The notes under the pieces were generated by a model. That model was given only the letters and a program-made list of their open reading frames with translations. It had not been told where the DNA came from and ran no database searches. The position numbers and the translations under genes are program-made. A DNA stretch of 8,427 nucleotides from Chitinophaga pinensis (GTDB lineage Bacteria > Bacteroidota > Bacteroidia > Flavobacteriales_D > Crocinitomicaceae): assembly GCA_945870115.1 (NCBI GenBank), contig CAMBRH010000144.1:1-8427 (forward strand). Direction: 5' to 3'. Positions within the stretch are counted from its first letter, which is position 1; each line of letters begins with the position of its first letter. This document shows positions 1 through 7,125 of the stretch, piece after piece.

Positions 1-1854
<1,854 letters not shown>

Positions 1855-1873
1855 TTAATTTTTAAAGAAATAG

Positions 1874-1907
1874 AAAAAAGACTGTCAGAAATGATGGTCT
1901 TTTTTTT
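1874..1907 (+). terminator. Rho-independent terminator of gyrB
   Basis: A 14-bp stem (1874-1887 with 1892-1905) closes a GAAA loop at 1888-1891 and runs into a T tract that ends at 1907. As RNA on the + strand all 14 positions pair, two of them as G-U wobbles (1883/1896 and 1884/1895). On the - strand these two become A/C mismatches, so the hairpin is better suited to ending gyrB. It lies between convergent genes and could also weakly stop the - strand gene, because A tracts on the 5' side become T tracts there. Confidence 0.88.
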
Positions 1908-1910
1908 GGC

Positions 1911-2585
1911 TTATAAATTTACACAAGCTTTCACGAAAGTATAAACCAAAGGATGAGGAATTTCTCTTGTAGAGGAAATTTGAGGACAAAATCCGCAAAC
2001 AAGAAAGAATTTTTGTGATTTTAAACTGATGATTTCTGGTTCTTCAAATTGATTGTAAGCTTCTACATCAACTTGACTTTCTTCCAGAAATTTTGTTAAT
2101 TGCGGATAAAGGCTGTATCTAGAAGAACTTAATTCAATGTTATTGTGATTTTCGTATAATTTGATTAAAGCTTTTGAATTTGGAATAATTTCCAAACGCT
2201 GAAACATTTCTCCTACAATTAAATTTTCCGAAATTAATTTTTCACCTTGGGCATTCAAATTATTTTGCTGAATGATAACTTCAATTAAAGCTTTGAATCC
2301 TTCTCCAGTTATAAAAGTAGGTATGTTTTGTTTTAAAACTAAATCGACAGTTCCCTGCAATAAAAATGGATTTTTAAATGGCCCTGGACTTATCCAAACT
2401 CCGTCATATTCTTGAAATTGTGATGGCTTAAACAAACTCGCTTCTGAAAGACGAATCCAATAATAACTAATTTCAATATCCAAAAAATATGCTGCATGAT
2501 CCAATGCTAGATTTGTAGCATGGTGTGTATTATAAGTAAAATTGTAATCTCCAATAATGGCTATTTTCAGACTTGTTTTACTCAT
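1911..2585 (-). CDS. Stand-alone CTP-synthase-type glutaminase-like protein, catalytic residues lost
   Basis: A 224-aa cytoplasmic protein related to the class I glutamine amidotransferase domain at the C terminus of CTP synthase, without the synthetase domain. It is closest, from memory, to the stand-alone group called 'CTP synthase C-terminal region-related (seleno)protein'. Landmarks: IAIIGDYN (8-15) followed by HHATNLALDHAA, DGVWISPGPFKN (61-72) as the oxyanion-side loop, IPTFITGEGF (88-97) as the nucleophile elbow, and CPQISSTREIPHPLVYTFV (200-218), matching HPEFxSxPxxPHPLF of CTP synthases. The elbow aligns without gaps to the IPFLGTCGGF-like family pattern and has Gly94 where the Cys sits. 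The His-Pro-Glu motif reads Cys200-Pro-Gln202. All three triad residues are therefore missing, so glutaminase activity is unlikely; a binding or regulatory role is inference. It starts 33 bp after the lipoprotein gene on the same strand and is probably cotranscribed with it. No TAnnTTTG box is seen in the gap. Confidence 0.85.
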   Translation of the reverse strand: MSKTSLKIAIIGDYNFTYNTHHATNLALDHAAYFLDIEISYYWIRLSEASLFKPSQFQEYDGVWISPGPFKNPFLLQGTVDLVLKQNIPTFITGEGFKALIEVIIQQNNLNAQGEKLISENLIVGEMFQRLEIIPNSKALIKLYENHNNIELSSSRYSLYPQLTKFLEESQVDVEAYNQFEEPEIISLKSQKFFLVCGFCPQISSTREIPHPLVYTFVKACVNL

Positions 2586-2618
2586 GAAATACCAATTAGT
2601 TTAAGATTGATTTTAGGA

Positions 2619-3263
2619 TTAACGCAAAAACCATCCTTCAAAATGTGCATCATCAATAGGAATAGAATCTCTTTCAGGAACACCTAAAACAATTGTAGGT
2701 CTATAAACATAACACGAAAATTCAACTGTAAATTTGCAATAGTCACCAGTGGCATCTGATTCATTTTCAATCTTAGTAAATTTTACAGATTGAACATTTA
2801 CACTTGCTTTGTCAGAATTCCATGTATTTCCAAAAGCATCTTTATATTCTACTTCAAAACCAGAATCAGGATAAGATCCATAAAAAATTGGCGCTGGATC
2901 TAAAATACTTGTAAAAAAAGAATTGAATTCAATTAATGACGGTTTTTCTATTGCTCCTGCATCCCATTCTAAACTCCCGTAACCAACTTTAATGGAAGTA
3001 TTGATTAAGTTAGATGTCATATCACAATAATAAATAACTTTTGACTTTAGAGGTGAGGTTACAATGTGTTCCGATTGTGAAGTTACCCCATTAAAACCAT
3101 CAACATCATCTGTATATTCAACGCTTGATTGATTAATCTTACCTGTAAAATATGGCTTTAAAATAACAGTGTCAATCGGAGCAGGAATTACTTCGTGCTT
3201 CACACATGCGAAAATAAGTGTACTTAATAAAAGAGCTGAGAATGATAATTTTATAGTTTTCAT
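2619..3263 (-). CDS. Orphan predicted lipoprotein, 214 aa
   Basis: Function not recognised. Residues 1-20 form a lipoprotein signal peptide: KTIK positive start, hydrophobic stretch SALLLSTLIFA, and lipobox IFAC with acylated Cys20. The mature protein would be anchored in the inner or outer membrane envelope. After a short Pro-rich linker (HEVIPAPIDTV), the rest is rich in beta-type segments (for example IYYC, FEVEYKDAFGNTW, KFTVEFSCYVYRP), with cysteines at 80, 176 and 184. This suggests a small beta-sandwich domain, but no family motif is identifiable. The C terminus is FEGWFLR. The ATG is fixed by the signal peptide, and a -7-type promoter box lies at 3300-3307. The gene is upstream of the glutaminase-like gene with a 33-bp gap, a probable two-gene unit. 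Codon use looks like that of its neighbours. Confidence 0.8.
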   Translation of the reverse strand: MKTIKLSFSALLLSTLIFACVKHEVIPAPIDTVILKPYFTGKINQSSVEYTDDVDGFNGVTSQSEHIVTSPLKSKVIYYCDMTSNLINTSIKVGYGSLEWDAGAIEKPSLIEFNSFFTSILDPAPIFYGSYPDSGFEVEYKDAFGNTWNSDKASVNVQSVKFTKIENESDATGDYCKFTVEFSCYVYRPTIVLGVPERDSIPIDDAHFEGWFLR

Positions 3264-3299
3264 CTAGTTTTGACTTAAATTTTAATTTAAAAAAGTATT

Positions 3300-3307
3300 C
3301 AAATGTA
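3300..3307 (-). promoter_or_regulatory. Bacteroidota -7 box upstream of lipoprotein gene
   Basis: Read on the - strand the site is TACATTTG, an exact match to TAnnTTTG. It lies 36 bp before the ATG at 3263, which implies a 5' leader of roughly 30 nt. No clear TTG -33 element is seen at the expected distance, so this call rests on the -7 box alone. Confidence 0.5.
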
Positions 3308-3340
3308 AGTAAAATAATTACACTTTGTAAGTTTTAAACG

Positions 3341-3367
3341 AAAAAAAATGAAAAAGGTTGGCTTTTT
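3341..3367 (-). terminator. Weak terminator after the 106-aa gene
   Basis: Just after the stop of the - strand gene ending at 3376, AAAAAG and CTTTTT (3351-3356 with 3362-3367) can form a 6-bp stem around a 5-nt loop. It is followed on the - strand by CAT and then eight T residues (A run at 3341-3348). The stem has only one G-C pair, so strength is doubtful. It would separate this gene's transcript from that of the lipoprotein gene downstream. Confidence 0.4.
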
Positions 3368-3375
3368 AAAAAATA

Positions 3376-3696
3376 TTATGCGACAATTTGCTTAAAATTA
3401 GTCGTATTAAATAATTCTGGAATCCATGTATTTTGAATATTGTTTTTTTCTAAATCCAATGAATACAAATAGGACTCGTTATTCAAATTTATCTTTTCCA
3501 ACAGATCAAACAGGTTCAAATGATCGTTCTGCGCCTGTAATTCTCCAAAAATTTTATTTAATTCTGTATGAGAAATCATAAAGAAATTTTGCATAACTTC
3601 CATGTTTTGCGTAATTTCGCAAGATATTAAAACGTCGCTGCTATCCGTTTGAAATTCGATTTTTTTCAGTTGAATAAATTGATAAATTGTTCCCAT
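3376..3696 (-). CDS. Hypothetical protein, 106 aa
   Basis: Not recognised. The product is a small soluble protein with no signal peptide and no membrane segment. The N-terminal half looks beta-rich (IYQFIQLKKIEFQ, DVLISCEIT), and the middle looks helical (HTELNKIFGELQAQ, LNLFDLLEKI). No Cys/His cluster, Walker box or helix-turn-helix pattern is evident. The ATG at 3696 is preceded on its strand by AAGGAAAG, an unusually Shine-Dalgarno-like stretch for this window. A -7 box TACCTTTG lies at 3723-3730 with a 29-bp palindrome just upstream, so the gene is probably transcribed alone and possibly regulated. It is divergent from the aminopeptidase gene. The promoter, ribosome-binding-like site and possible terminator support a real gene despite its size. 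Confidence 0.7.
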   Translation of the reverse strand: MGTIYQFIQLKKIEFQTDSSDVLISCEITQNMEVMQNFFMISHTELNKIFGELQAQNDHLNLFDLLEKINLNNESYLYSLDLEKNNIQNTWIPELFNTTNFKQIVA

Positions 3697-3722
3697 CTTT
3701 CCTTGTTTTAATTATTATACGA

Positions 3723-3730
3723 CAAAGGTA
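3723..3730 (-). promoter_or_regulatory. -7 box of the 106-aa gene
   Basis: On the - strand this reads TACCTTTG, an exact TAnnTTTG match, 26 bp before the ATG at 3696 and giving a leader of about 22-24 nt. The -33 region would fall inside the palindrome at 3736-3764. No TTG is obvious there. Confidence 0.55.
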
Positions 3731-3735
3731 TGATG

Positions 3736-3764
3736 AGAAGAACGTAAAAATTTTACGTCCTTCT
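3736..3764. promoter_or_regulatory. 29-bp palindrome, candidate operator
   Basis: The core ACGTAAAAATTTTACGT (3742-3758) is an 8+1+8 perfect inverted repeat. It is extended by AGAAG (3736-3740) and CTTCT (3760-3764), which also pair, leaving one mismatch (3741 A with 3759 C). The site begins 5 bp upstream of the -7 box of the 106-aa gene and covers its spacer and -33 region, the position expected for a dimeric repressor site. It could instead form a hairpin in an antisense transcript. It has no T tract and ends no gene, so a terminator is unlikely. Confidence 0.5.
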
Positions 3765-3851
3765 AAAAGAAATTATTTTTTCTTTCATTTTAATCAATTT
3801 ATTTTAAGATTTAAAAATTAATAGTAATTTCAACCCAAAATTAAATTCATT

Positions 3852-5144
3852 ATGAAATACGACTTGATTTCCAAAAATTTATTCATTAAAAACCGTTCAA
3901 AATTTGCTGCAAAAATGCAAAAAAACACCTTGGCAGTTTTTAACTCAAACGATATTTTCCCAGTAAGTGCAGATAGTACAATGCCTTTTCAGCAACACAG
4001 AGATATTTTTTACCTTTCAGGAGTAGATCAAGAAGAAAGTATTTTAGTTATTTTTCCAAATGCTTCAAACGAAAAACACCAAGAAATTTTGTTCCTTAAA
4101 GAAACAAGCGATTTAATCGCAATTTGGGAAGGTGAAAAATTAAATAAAGAACAAGCTTTTGAAGTTTCTGGAATAAAAACAGTTTATTGGTTGAATCAAT
4201 TTCCTACAATATGGAAACAACTTTTGGCTGAAGCTGAAGGTGTTTATTTAAATACTAACGAGCATTTGCGAGCAAACACAGAAGTTGAAACGAGAGAAGA
4301 TCGTTTCATCAAAAAATTCAAAAACGAAAATCCAGCACACCAAGTTCATAAAAGTGCGCCGATTATGCACGCCATTCGTTCGGTGAAAGAACAAGAGGAA
4401 ATTGATTTAATCCAAAAAGCATGTAACATTACTGAAAAAGGTGTAAATCGTATTTTAAAATTCATTAAACCAGGTGTTTGGGAACACGAAATTGAAGCAG
4501 AATTTGCTCACGAGTTTTTAATGAATCGTTCCAAAGGTTTTGCTTACACGCCTATTGTTGCATCAGGAAAAAATGCCTGCGTTTTGCATTACATTGAAAA
4601 CAACAAACAATGTCATGCTGGTGATTTAATTTTATTAGATGTTGGAGCAGAATATGCTAATTATTCATCTGATTTAACCCGTTGCATTCCAGTTTCTGGG
4701 AAATTTACTCCACGTCAGAAGGAGGTTTACAATGCCGTTTTACATGTTAAAAACGAAGCACAAAAACTCCTTGTTCCAGGCACAATTATGGCTGATTATC
4801 ACACAGAAGTTGGTAGAATTATGGAAAGTGAATTGATTAAATTGAAATTAATTGATTCAACTGATATCAAAAACCAAAAAGCAGATTGGCCAGCCTACAA
4901 AAAATATTTCATGCACGGAACATCCCATTTTATGGGCTTAGACACGCATGATGTTGGACTTTGGCATGAACCAATTCAAGCTGGAATGGTTTTTACGTGT
5001 GAACCAGGAATTTACATTCCAGAAGAAAATTTAGGAATCCGTTTGGAAGATGATTTATTGATTACCAACACTGGAAAACCATTTAACTTTATGGCAAATA
5101 TTCCGCTTGAAGCAGATGAAATTGAAGATTTAATGAATAAATAG
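3852..5144 (+). CDS. pepP: Xaa-Pro aminopeptidase (M24B family)
   Basis: Dinuclear-metal aminopeptidase, probably Mn-dependent, that removes an N-terminal residue preceding proline; cytoplasmic, with no signal peptide. At 430 aa it is full length. The N-terminal AMP_N domain (about 1-160) contains PVSADSTMPFQQHRDIFYLSG. The pita-bread catalytic domain (about 175-428) contains all five metal ligands: D263 in LLDVGAEYAN, D274 in SSDLTR, H359 in HGTSHFMGLDTHDVG, E384 in TCEPGIY and E399 in GIRLEDD. The supporting histidines H246 (VLHYIEN) and H366, and R397, are also present. The ATG is right because MKYDLISKNLFIKNR matches the usual flavobacterial N terminus. It is transcribed divergently from the 106-aa gene. 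I see no exact TAnnTTTG box in front of it, and no terminator directly after it. Confidence 0.95.
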   Translation: MKYDLISKNLFIKNRSKFAAKMQKNTLAVFNSNDIFPVSADSTMPFQQHRDIFYLSGVDQEESILVIFPNASNEKHQEILFLKETSDLIAIWEGEKLNKEQAFEVSGIKTVYWLNQFPTIWKQLLAEAEGVYLNTNEHLRANTEVETREDRFIKKFKNENPAHQVHKSAPIMHAIRSVKEQEEIDLIQKACNITEKGVNRILKFIKPGVWEHEIEAEFAHEFLMNRSKGFAYTPIVASGKNACVLHYIENNKQCHAGDLILLDVGAEYANYSSDLTRCIPVSGKFTPRQKEVYNAVLHVKNEAQKLLVPGTIMADYHTEVGRIMESELIKLKLIDSTDIKNQKADWPAYKKYFMHGTSHFMGLDTHDVGLWHEPIQAGMVFTCEPGIYIPEENLGIRLEDDLLITNTGKPFNFMANIPLEADEIEDLMNK

Positions 5145-5481
5145 ACATAAGACTGTAAGACGAAAGACTTTAATTTATTTAGAAACGCAATTTATTTTTA
5201 GATAATTCGATTTTTGGATTTACTTCGTTGCTGCTTCGCGCTTTAAAACTTAATTTCTTTGCGGGTTTGCGTTTCGATAATTATAGGAATTGCAAAAAAA
5301 ATTAAAATGATTATCCGTTTCCTCCCACAAAAACTCCGTAGGAGTGAAATATTGGTAACGACGGATGTAAATCCGTCGTGTAAAGAGAGGATAGATTCAG
5401 GTTTGGCGTGTGTTTTTTGTTTAAAAACCATGACAAAACTACTCTTGGGGAAAGTAGCGATAATCATAAAAATTAATTAAA
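5145..5481. other. 337-bp intergenic region without a credible gene
   Basis: The first part (5145-5220) is A/T-rich with three spaced AGAC copies (around 5150-5169). Next come two TTTGCG copies (5258-5263 and 5266-5271), which resemble the TTTGCG-rich debris often seen between Bacteroidota genes. Then comes the two-hairpin element at 5333-5379. A bulged stem CTACT/AGTAG lies at 5439-5457 around TT-GGGG-AA. Near-identical 11-mers CGATAATTATA (5275-5285) and CGATAATCATA (5458-5468) bracket the structured part. Open frames on both strands here cross the hairpins and encode nothing recognisable. Confidence 0.6.
5333..5379. repeat. REP-like two-hairpin element
   Basis: Two perfect inverted repeats occur within 47 bp. 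The first is ACTCC-GTA-GGAGT (5333-5345). The second has a 9-bp stem, ACGACGGAT (5358-5366) with ATCCGTCGT (5371-5379), around a GTAA loop of GNRA type. The 12 bp between them read GAAATATTGGTA. The stems are much more G+C rich than the surroundings. The compact form and intergenic site fit a REP or miniature interspersed element, and the CCGTAGG...ATATTGGTA pattern resembles interspersed repeats I recall from Bacteroidota genomes. Only one copy is in the window, so repetition is inferred. It might also act as an RNA structure upstream of the acetyltransferase gene. Confidence 0.55.
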
Positions 5482-6000
5482 ATGACAAATATTTCCATCA
5501 ATAAAGTTAATCTGCAAGATTTAGAAGAATTACAAAATATCAGTAAACAAACTTTTTATGAAACATTTTCTGAAAGTAATTCAACTGAAGATATGGAGAA
5601 ATATTTAGTGGAGGAATTATCAACAGAAAAACTGACTTCCGAGTTAAAAGACATTAATTCTGAGTTTTATTTTGCTAAAAATGAAAATACACTGATTGGA
5701 TATTTGAAATTAAATTTTTCTGAGGCACAAACAGAAATCAAAGATGAAAATTCATTAGAAATTGAGCGCATTTATATTTTAAAAGAATTTCAAGGAAAAA
5801 GGTTTGGTCAAATACTTTTTAAGTATGTCATTGAACTCGCAAAAGCGAAAAAGAAAAAGTTTATTTGGCTGGGAGTTTGGGAAGAAAATCGAAAAGCAAT
5901 TAATTTCTATCAGAAAAATGGTTTCGTAGAATTTGGTAAGCACATTTTCAAATTAGGAAATGATGAACAAACTGATTTATTGATGAAATTTAATTTGTAA
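5482..6000 (+). CDS. GNAT N-acetyltransferase, PaiA-like
   Basis: A 172-aa cytoplasmic acetyl-CoA-dependent N-acetyltransferase. The full length parallels Bacillus subtilis PaiA, a spermidine/spermine N-acetyltransferase: TFYETFSESNSTEDM near residues 24-38, SLEIERIYIL (91-100) on strand beta4, FIWLGVWEENRKAINFYQKN (127-146), and a C-terminal EQTDLLM (162-168) equivalent to EQTDLIM of PaiA. The acetyl-CoA pyrophosphate loop (motif A, Q/RxxGxG/A) is QGKRFG (104-109); Q104 and the last glycine are kept but the middle glycine is Arg107 (AGG, one base from GGG). Polyamine substrate is inferred from similarity; other small amines are possible. The ATG at 5482 begins the conserved fold directly. 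It has no close upstream gene and is 57 bp before the polyprenyl synthase gene, which seems to have its own promoter. Confidence 0.88.
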   Translation: MTNISINKVNLQDLEELQNISKQTFYETFSESNSTEDMEKYLVEELSTEKLTSELKDINSEFYFAKNENTLIGYLKLNFSEAQTEIKDENSLEIERIYILKEFQGKRFGQILFKYVIELAKAKKKKFIWLGVWEENRKAINFYQKNGFVEFGKHIFKLGNDEQTDLLMKFNL

Positions 6001-6041
6001 ATATAATCAGCACAATTTTCATTCACAAAATAAACATTTCG

Positions 6042-6049
6042 TATATTTG
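6042..6049 (+). promoter_or_regulatory. -7 box of polyprenyl synthase gene
   Basis: TATATTTG matches TAnnTTTG exactly and ends only 8 bases before the ATG at 6058. With transcription starting a few bases after the box, as in characterised Bacteroides promoters, the leader would be about 4-6 nt or less. No clear TTG is present at -33; ATTTTC at 6015-6020 is the nearest approach. Confidence 0.55.
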
Positions 6050-6057
6050 TATTTCAA

Positions 6058-7029
6058 ATGATGAATGTAAACGAAATATTAGCTCCGATAGAGAAAGAAA
6101 TGCTTGAATTTGAGCTTAAATTTCAAGCAAATATGAAATCTAAAGTTGCGCTTTTAGATAAAATTACACATTACATCATCAAACGAAAAGGGAAACAAGT
6201 TCGTCCGATGTTTTTGTTTTTAACAGCGAAAATGTTAGGAGAAATTAACGAAAAAACCTACCAAGCGGCCACTCTTGTAGAACTTTTACACACAGCAACT
6301 TTGGTTCACGATGATGTAGTAGATGATGCCAATGAAAGACGTGGTTTTTTCTCTGTAAATGCTCTTTGGAAAAATAAAGTTGCCGTTTTAGTTGGTGATT
6401 TTATGCTTTCAAAAGTCCTACTTTTATCCGTTGAAAATAAAAATTACCGTTTGCTTGAAATAATTTCCAAAGCTGTTCAAGATATGAGTGAAGGTGAATT
6501 GTTGCAAATTGAAAAAGCTAGAAAACTTGACATTACGGAAGAAATTTATTTTGAAATCATTCGCCAAAAAACAGGTTCTTTAATAGCAACAGTTTGTGAA
6601 GCAGCAGCAGCTTCTGTTGACAGAGAAGATATTAGTGCTGATATGCGAAAATTCGGTGAACTTGTAGGATTAGCATTTCAAATTAAAGATGATATTTTTG
6701 ACTACGGAACGGAAAATGATATCGGAAAACCTACAGGTCTGGATATTCGTGAACGAAAAATGACTTTGCCTTTAATTCATACTTTATCCCTATGTTCAAA
6801 AGATGTAAAAAAAGAATTAATTTATATCGTAAAAAATAAAAATGAAGATACAAAATTCGTGAAACGAGCAGTTGAATTAGTTATTCAATCTGGTGGAATT
6901 AAATATGCAACAGAAAAAATGAATTCAATTATTCAAGAAGCATTGGAACTATTGAAAGATATTCCAGATTCTGAAGCAAAAAAATCCCTGATTGGTTTGG
7001 TTAATTATACAATTACGAGAACGAAGTAA
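6058..7029 (+). CDS. Polyprenyl diphosphate synthase, all-trans, probably long chain
   Basis: Condenses isopentenyl diphosphate onto an allylic diphosphate to make an all-trans polyprenyl chain, most likely the menaquinone side chain; cytosolic or membrane-peripheral. It is 323 aa, full length. Landmarks: KGKQVRPMF (44-52) with substrate-binding Lys/Arg, first Asp-rich motif DDVVDD (85-90) followed by ERRG, the GD motif LVGDFMLSK (111-119), RQKTGSL (169-175), and second Asp-rich motif FQIKDDIFDYG (207-217) followed by GKPTGLDIRERKMTLPLI. The residues 5 and 4 positions before the first Asp are Ala80 and Thr81. Small residues there leave the tunnel open in long-chain enzymes, while FPP or GGPP synthases have aromatic ones. 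A C30-C35 product would fit the MK-6/MK-7 of this group, but that is inference. ATG codons at 6058 and 6061 are both possible starts; a -7 box lies immediately upstream. Confidence 0.92.
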   Translation: MMNVNEILAPIEKEMLEFELKFQANMKSKVALLDKITHYIIKRKGKQVRPMFLFLTAKMLGEINEKTYQAATLVELLHTATLVHDDVVDDANERRGFFSVNALWKNKVAVLVGDFMLSKVLLLSVENKNYRLLEIISKAVQDMSEGELLQIEKARKLDITEEIYFEIIRQKTGSLIATVCEAAAASVDREDISADMRKFGELVGLAFQIKDDIFDYGTENDIGKPTGLDIRERKMTLPLIHTLSLCSKDVKKELIYIVKNKNEDTKFVKRAVELVIQSGGIKYATEKMNSIIQEALELLKDIPDSEAKKSLIGLVNYTITRTK

Positions 7030-7030
7030 A

Positions 7031-7059
7031 AAAATGAAGAATTAAGAACGAAAAATGAA
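7031..7059 (+). repeat. Left copy of inverted A/T-rich repeat A
   Basis: This 29-bp tract of AAAATGAAGA type begins 2 bp after the polyprenyl synthase stop. It is an inverted match, 24 of 29 positions by hand alignment, to 7577-7605 on the far side of the MORN-type gene. Confidence 0.5.
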
Positions 7060-7084
7060 AATTTCAAAAATTACTTCTCCAGTT

Positions 7085-7113
7085 AATCTTAATATCTTGA
7101 AATCTTAATATCT
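7085..7113 (+). repeat. Tandem 13-bp repeat B upstream of MORN lipoprotein
   Basis: AATCTTAATATCT occurs twice (7085-7097 and 7101-7113), separated by TGA, ending 12 bp before the ATG at 7126. The stretch 7087-7099 is an inverted match (12 of 13) to CAAGATATTAGGA at 7533-7545, beyond the gene. Confidence 0.55.
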
Positions 7114-7125
7114 AAAAGTAAAAAA

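Noticed and set aside
3800..3851. Promoter directly upstream of the Xaa-Pro aminopeptidase gene
   Set aside because: The best candidate, TAATTTCA near 3829, does not match TAnnTTTG, and there is no TTG at a suitable distance.
5150..5169. Three AGAC copies after the aminopeptidase stop, as a binding site or CRISPR-like repeat
   Set aside because: The units are only four bases long with short unequal spacing, and nothing larger repeats; similar A/T-rich tracts occur in the other intergenic regions.
5439..5457. CTACT/AGTAG hairpin as a terminator or riboswitch
   Set aside because: The stem is short with a bulge, there is no T tract, and no known aptamer pattern is visible around it.
5243..5480. 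Overlapping open frames on both strands in the gene-free region
   Set aside because: They overlap each other almost completely, run through the inverted repeats, and show no family similarity; chance frames across a repeat are the simpler explanation.
7091..7100. TATCTTGA as a -7 box for the MORN lipoprotein gene
   Set aside because: It is one T short of TAnnTTTG and arises inside the tandem repeat, so the resemblance may be incidental.
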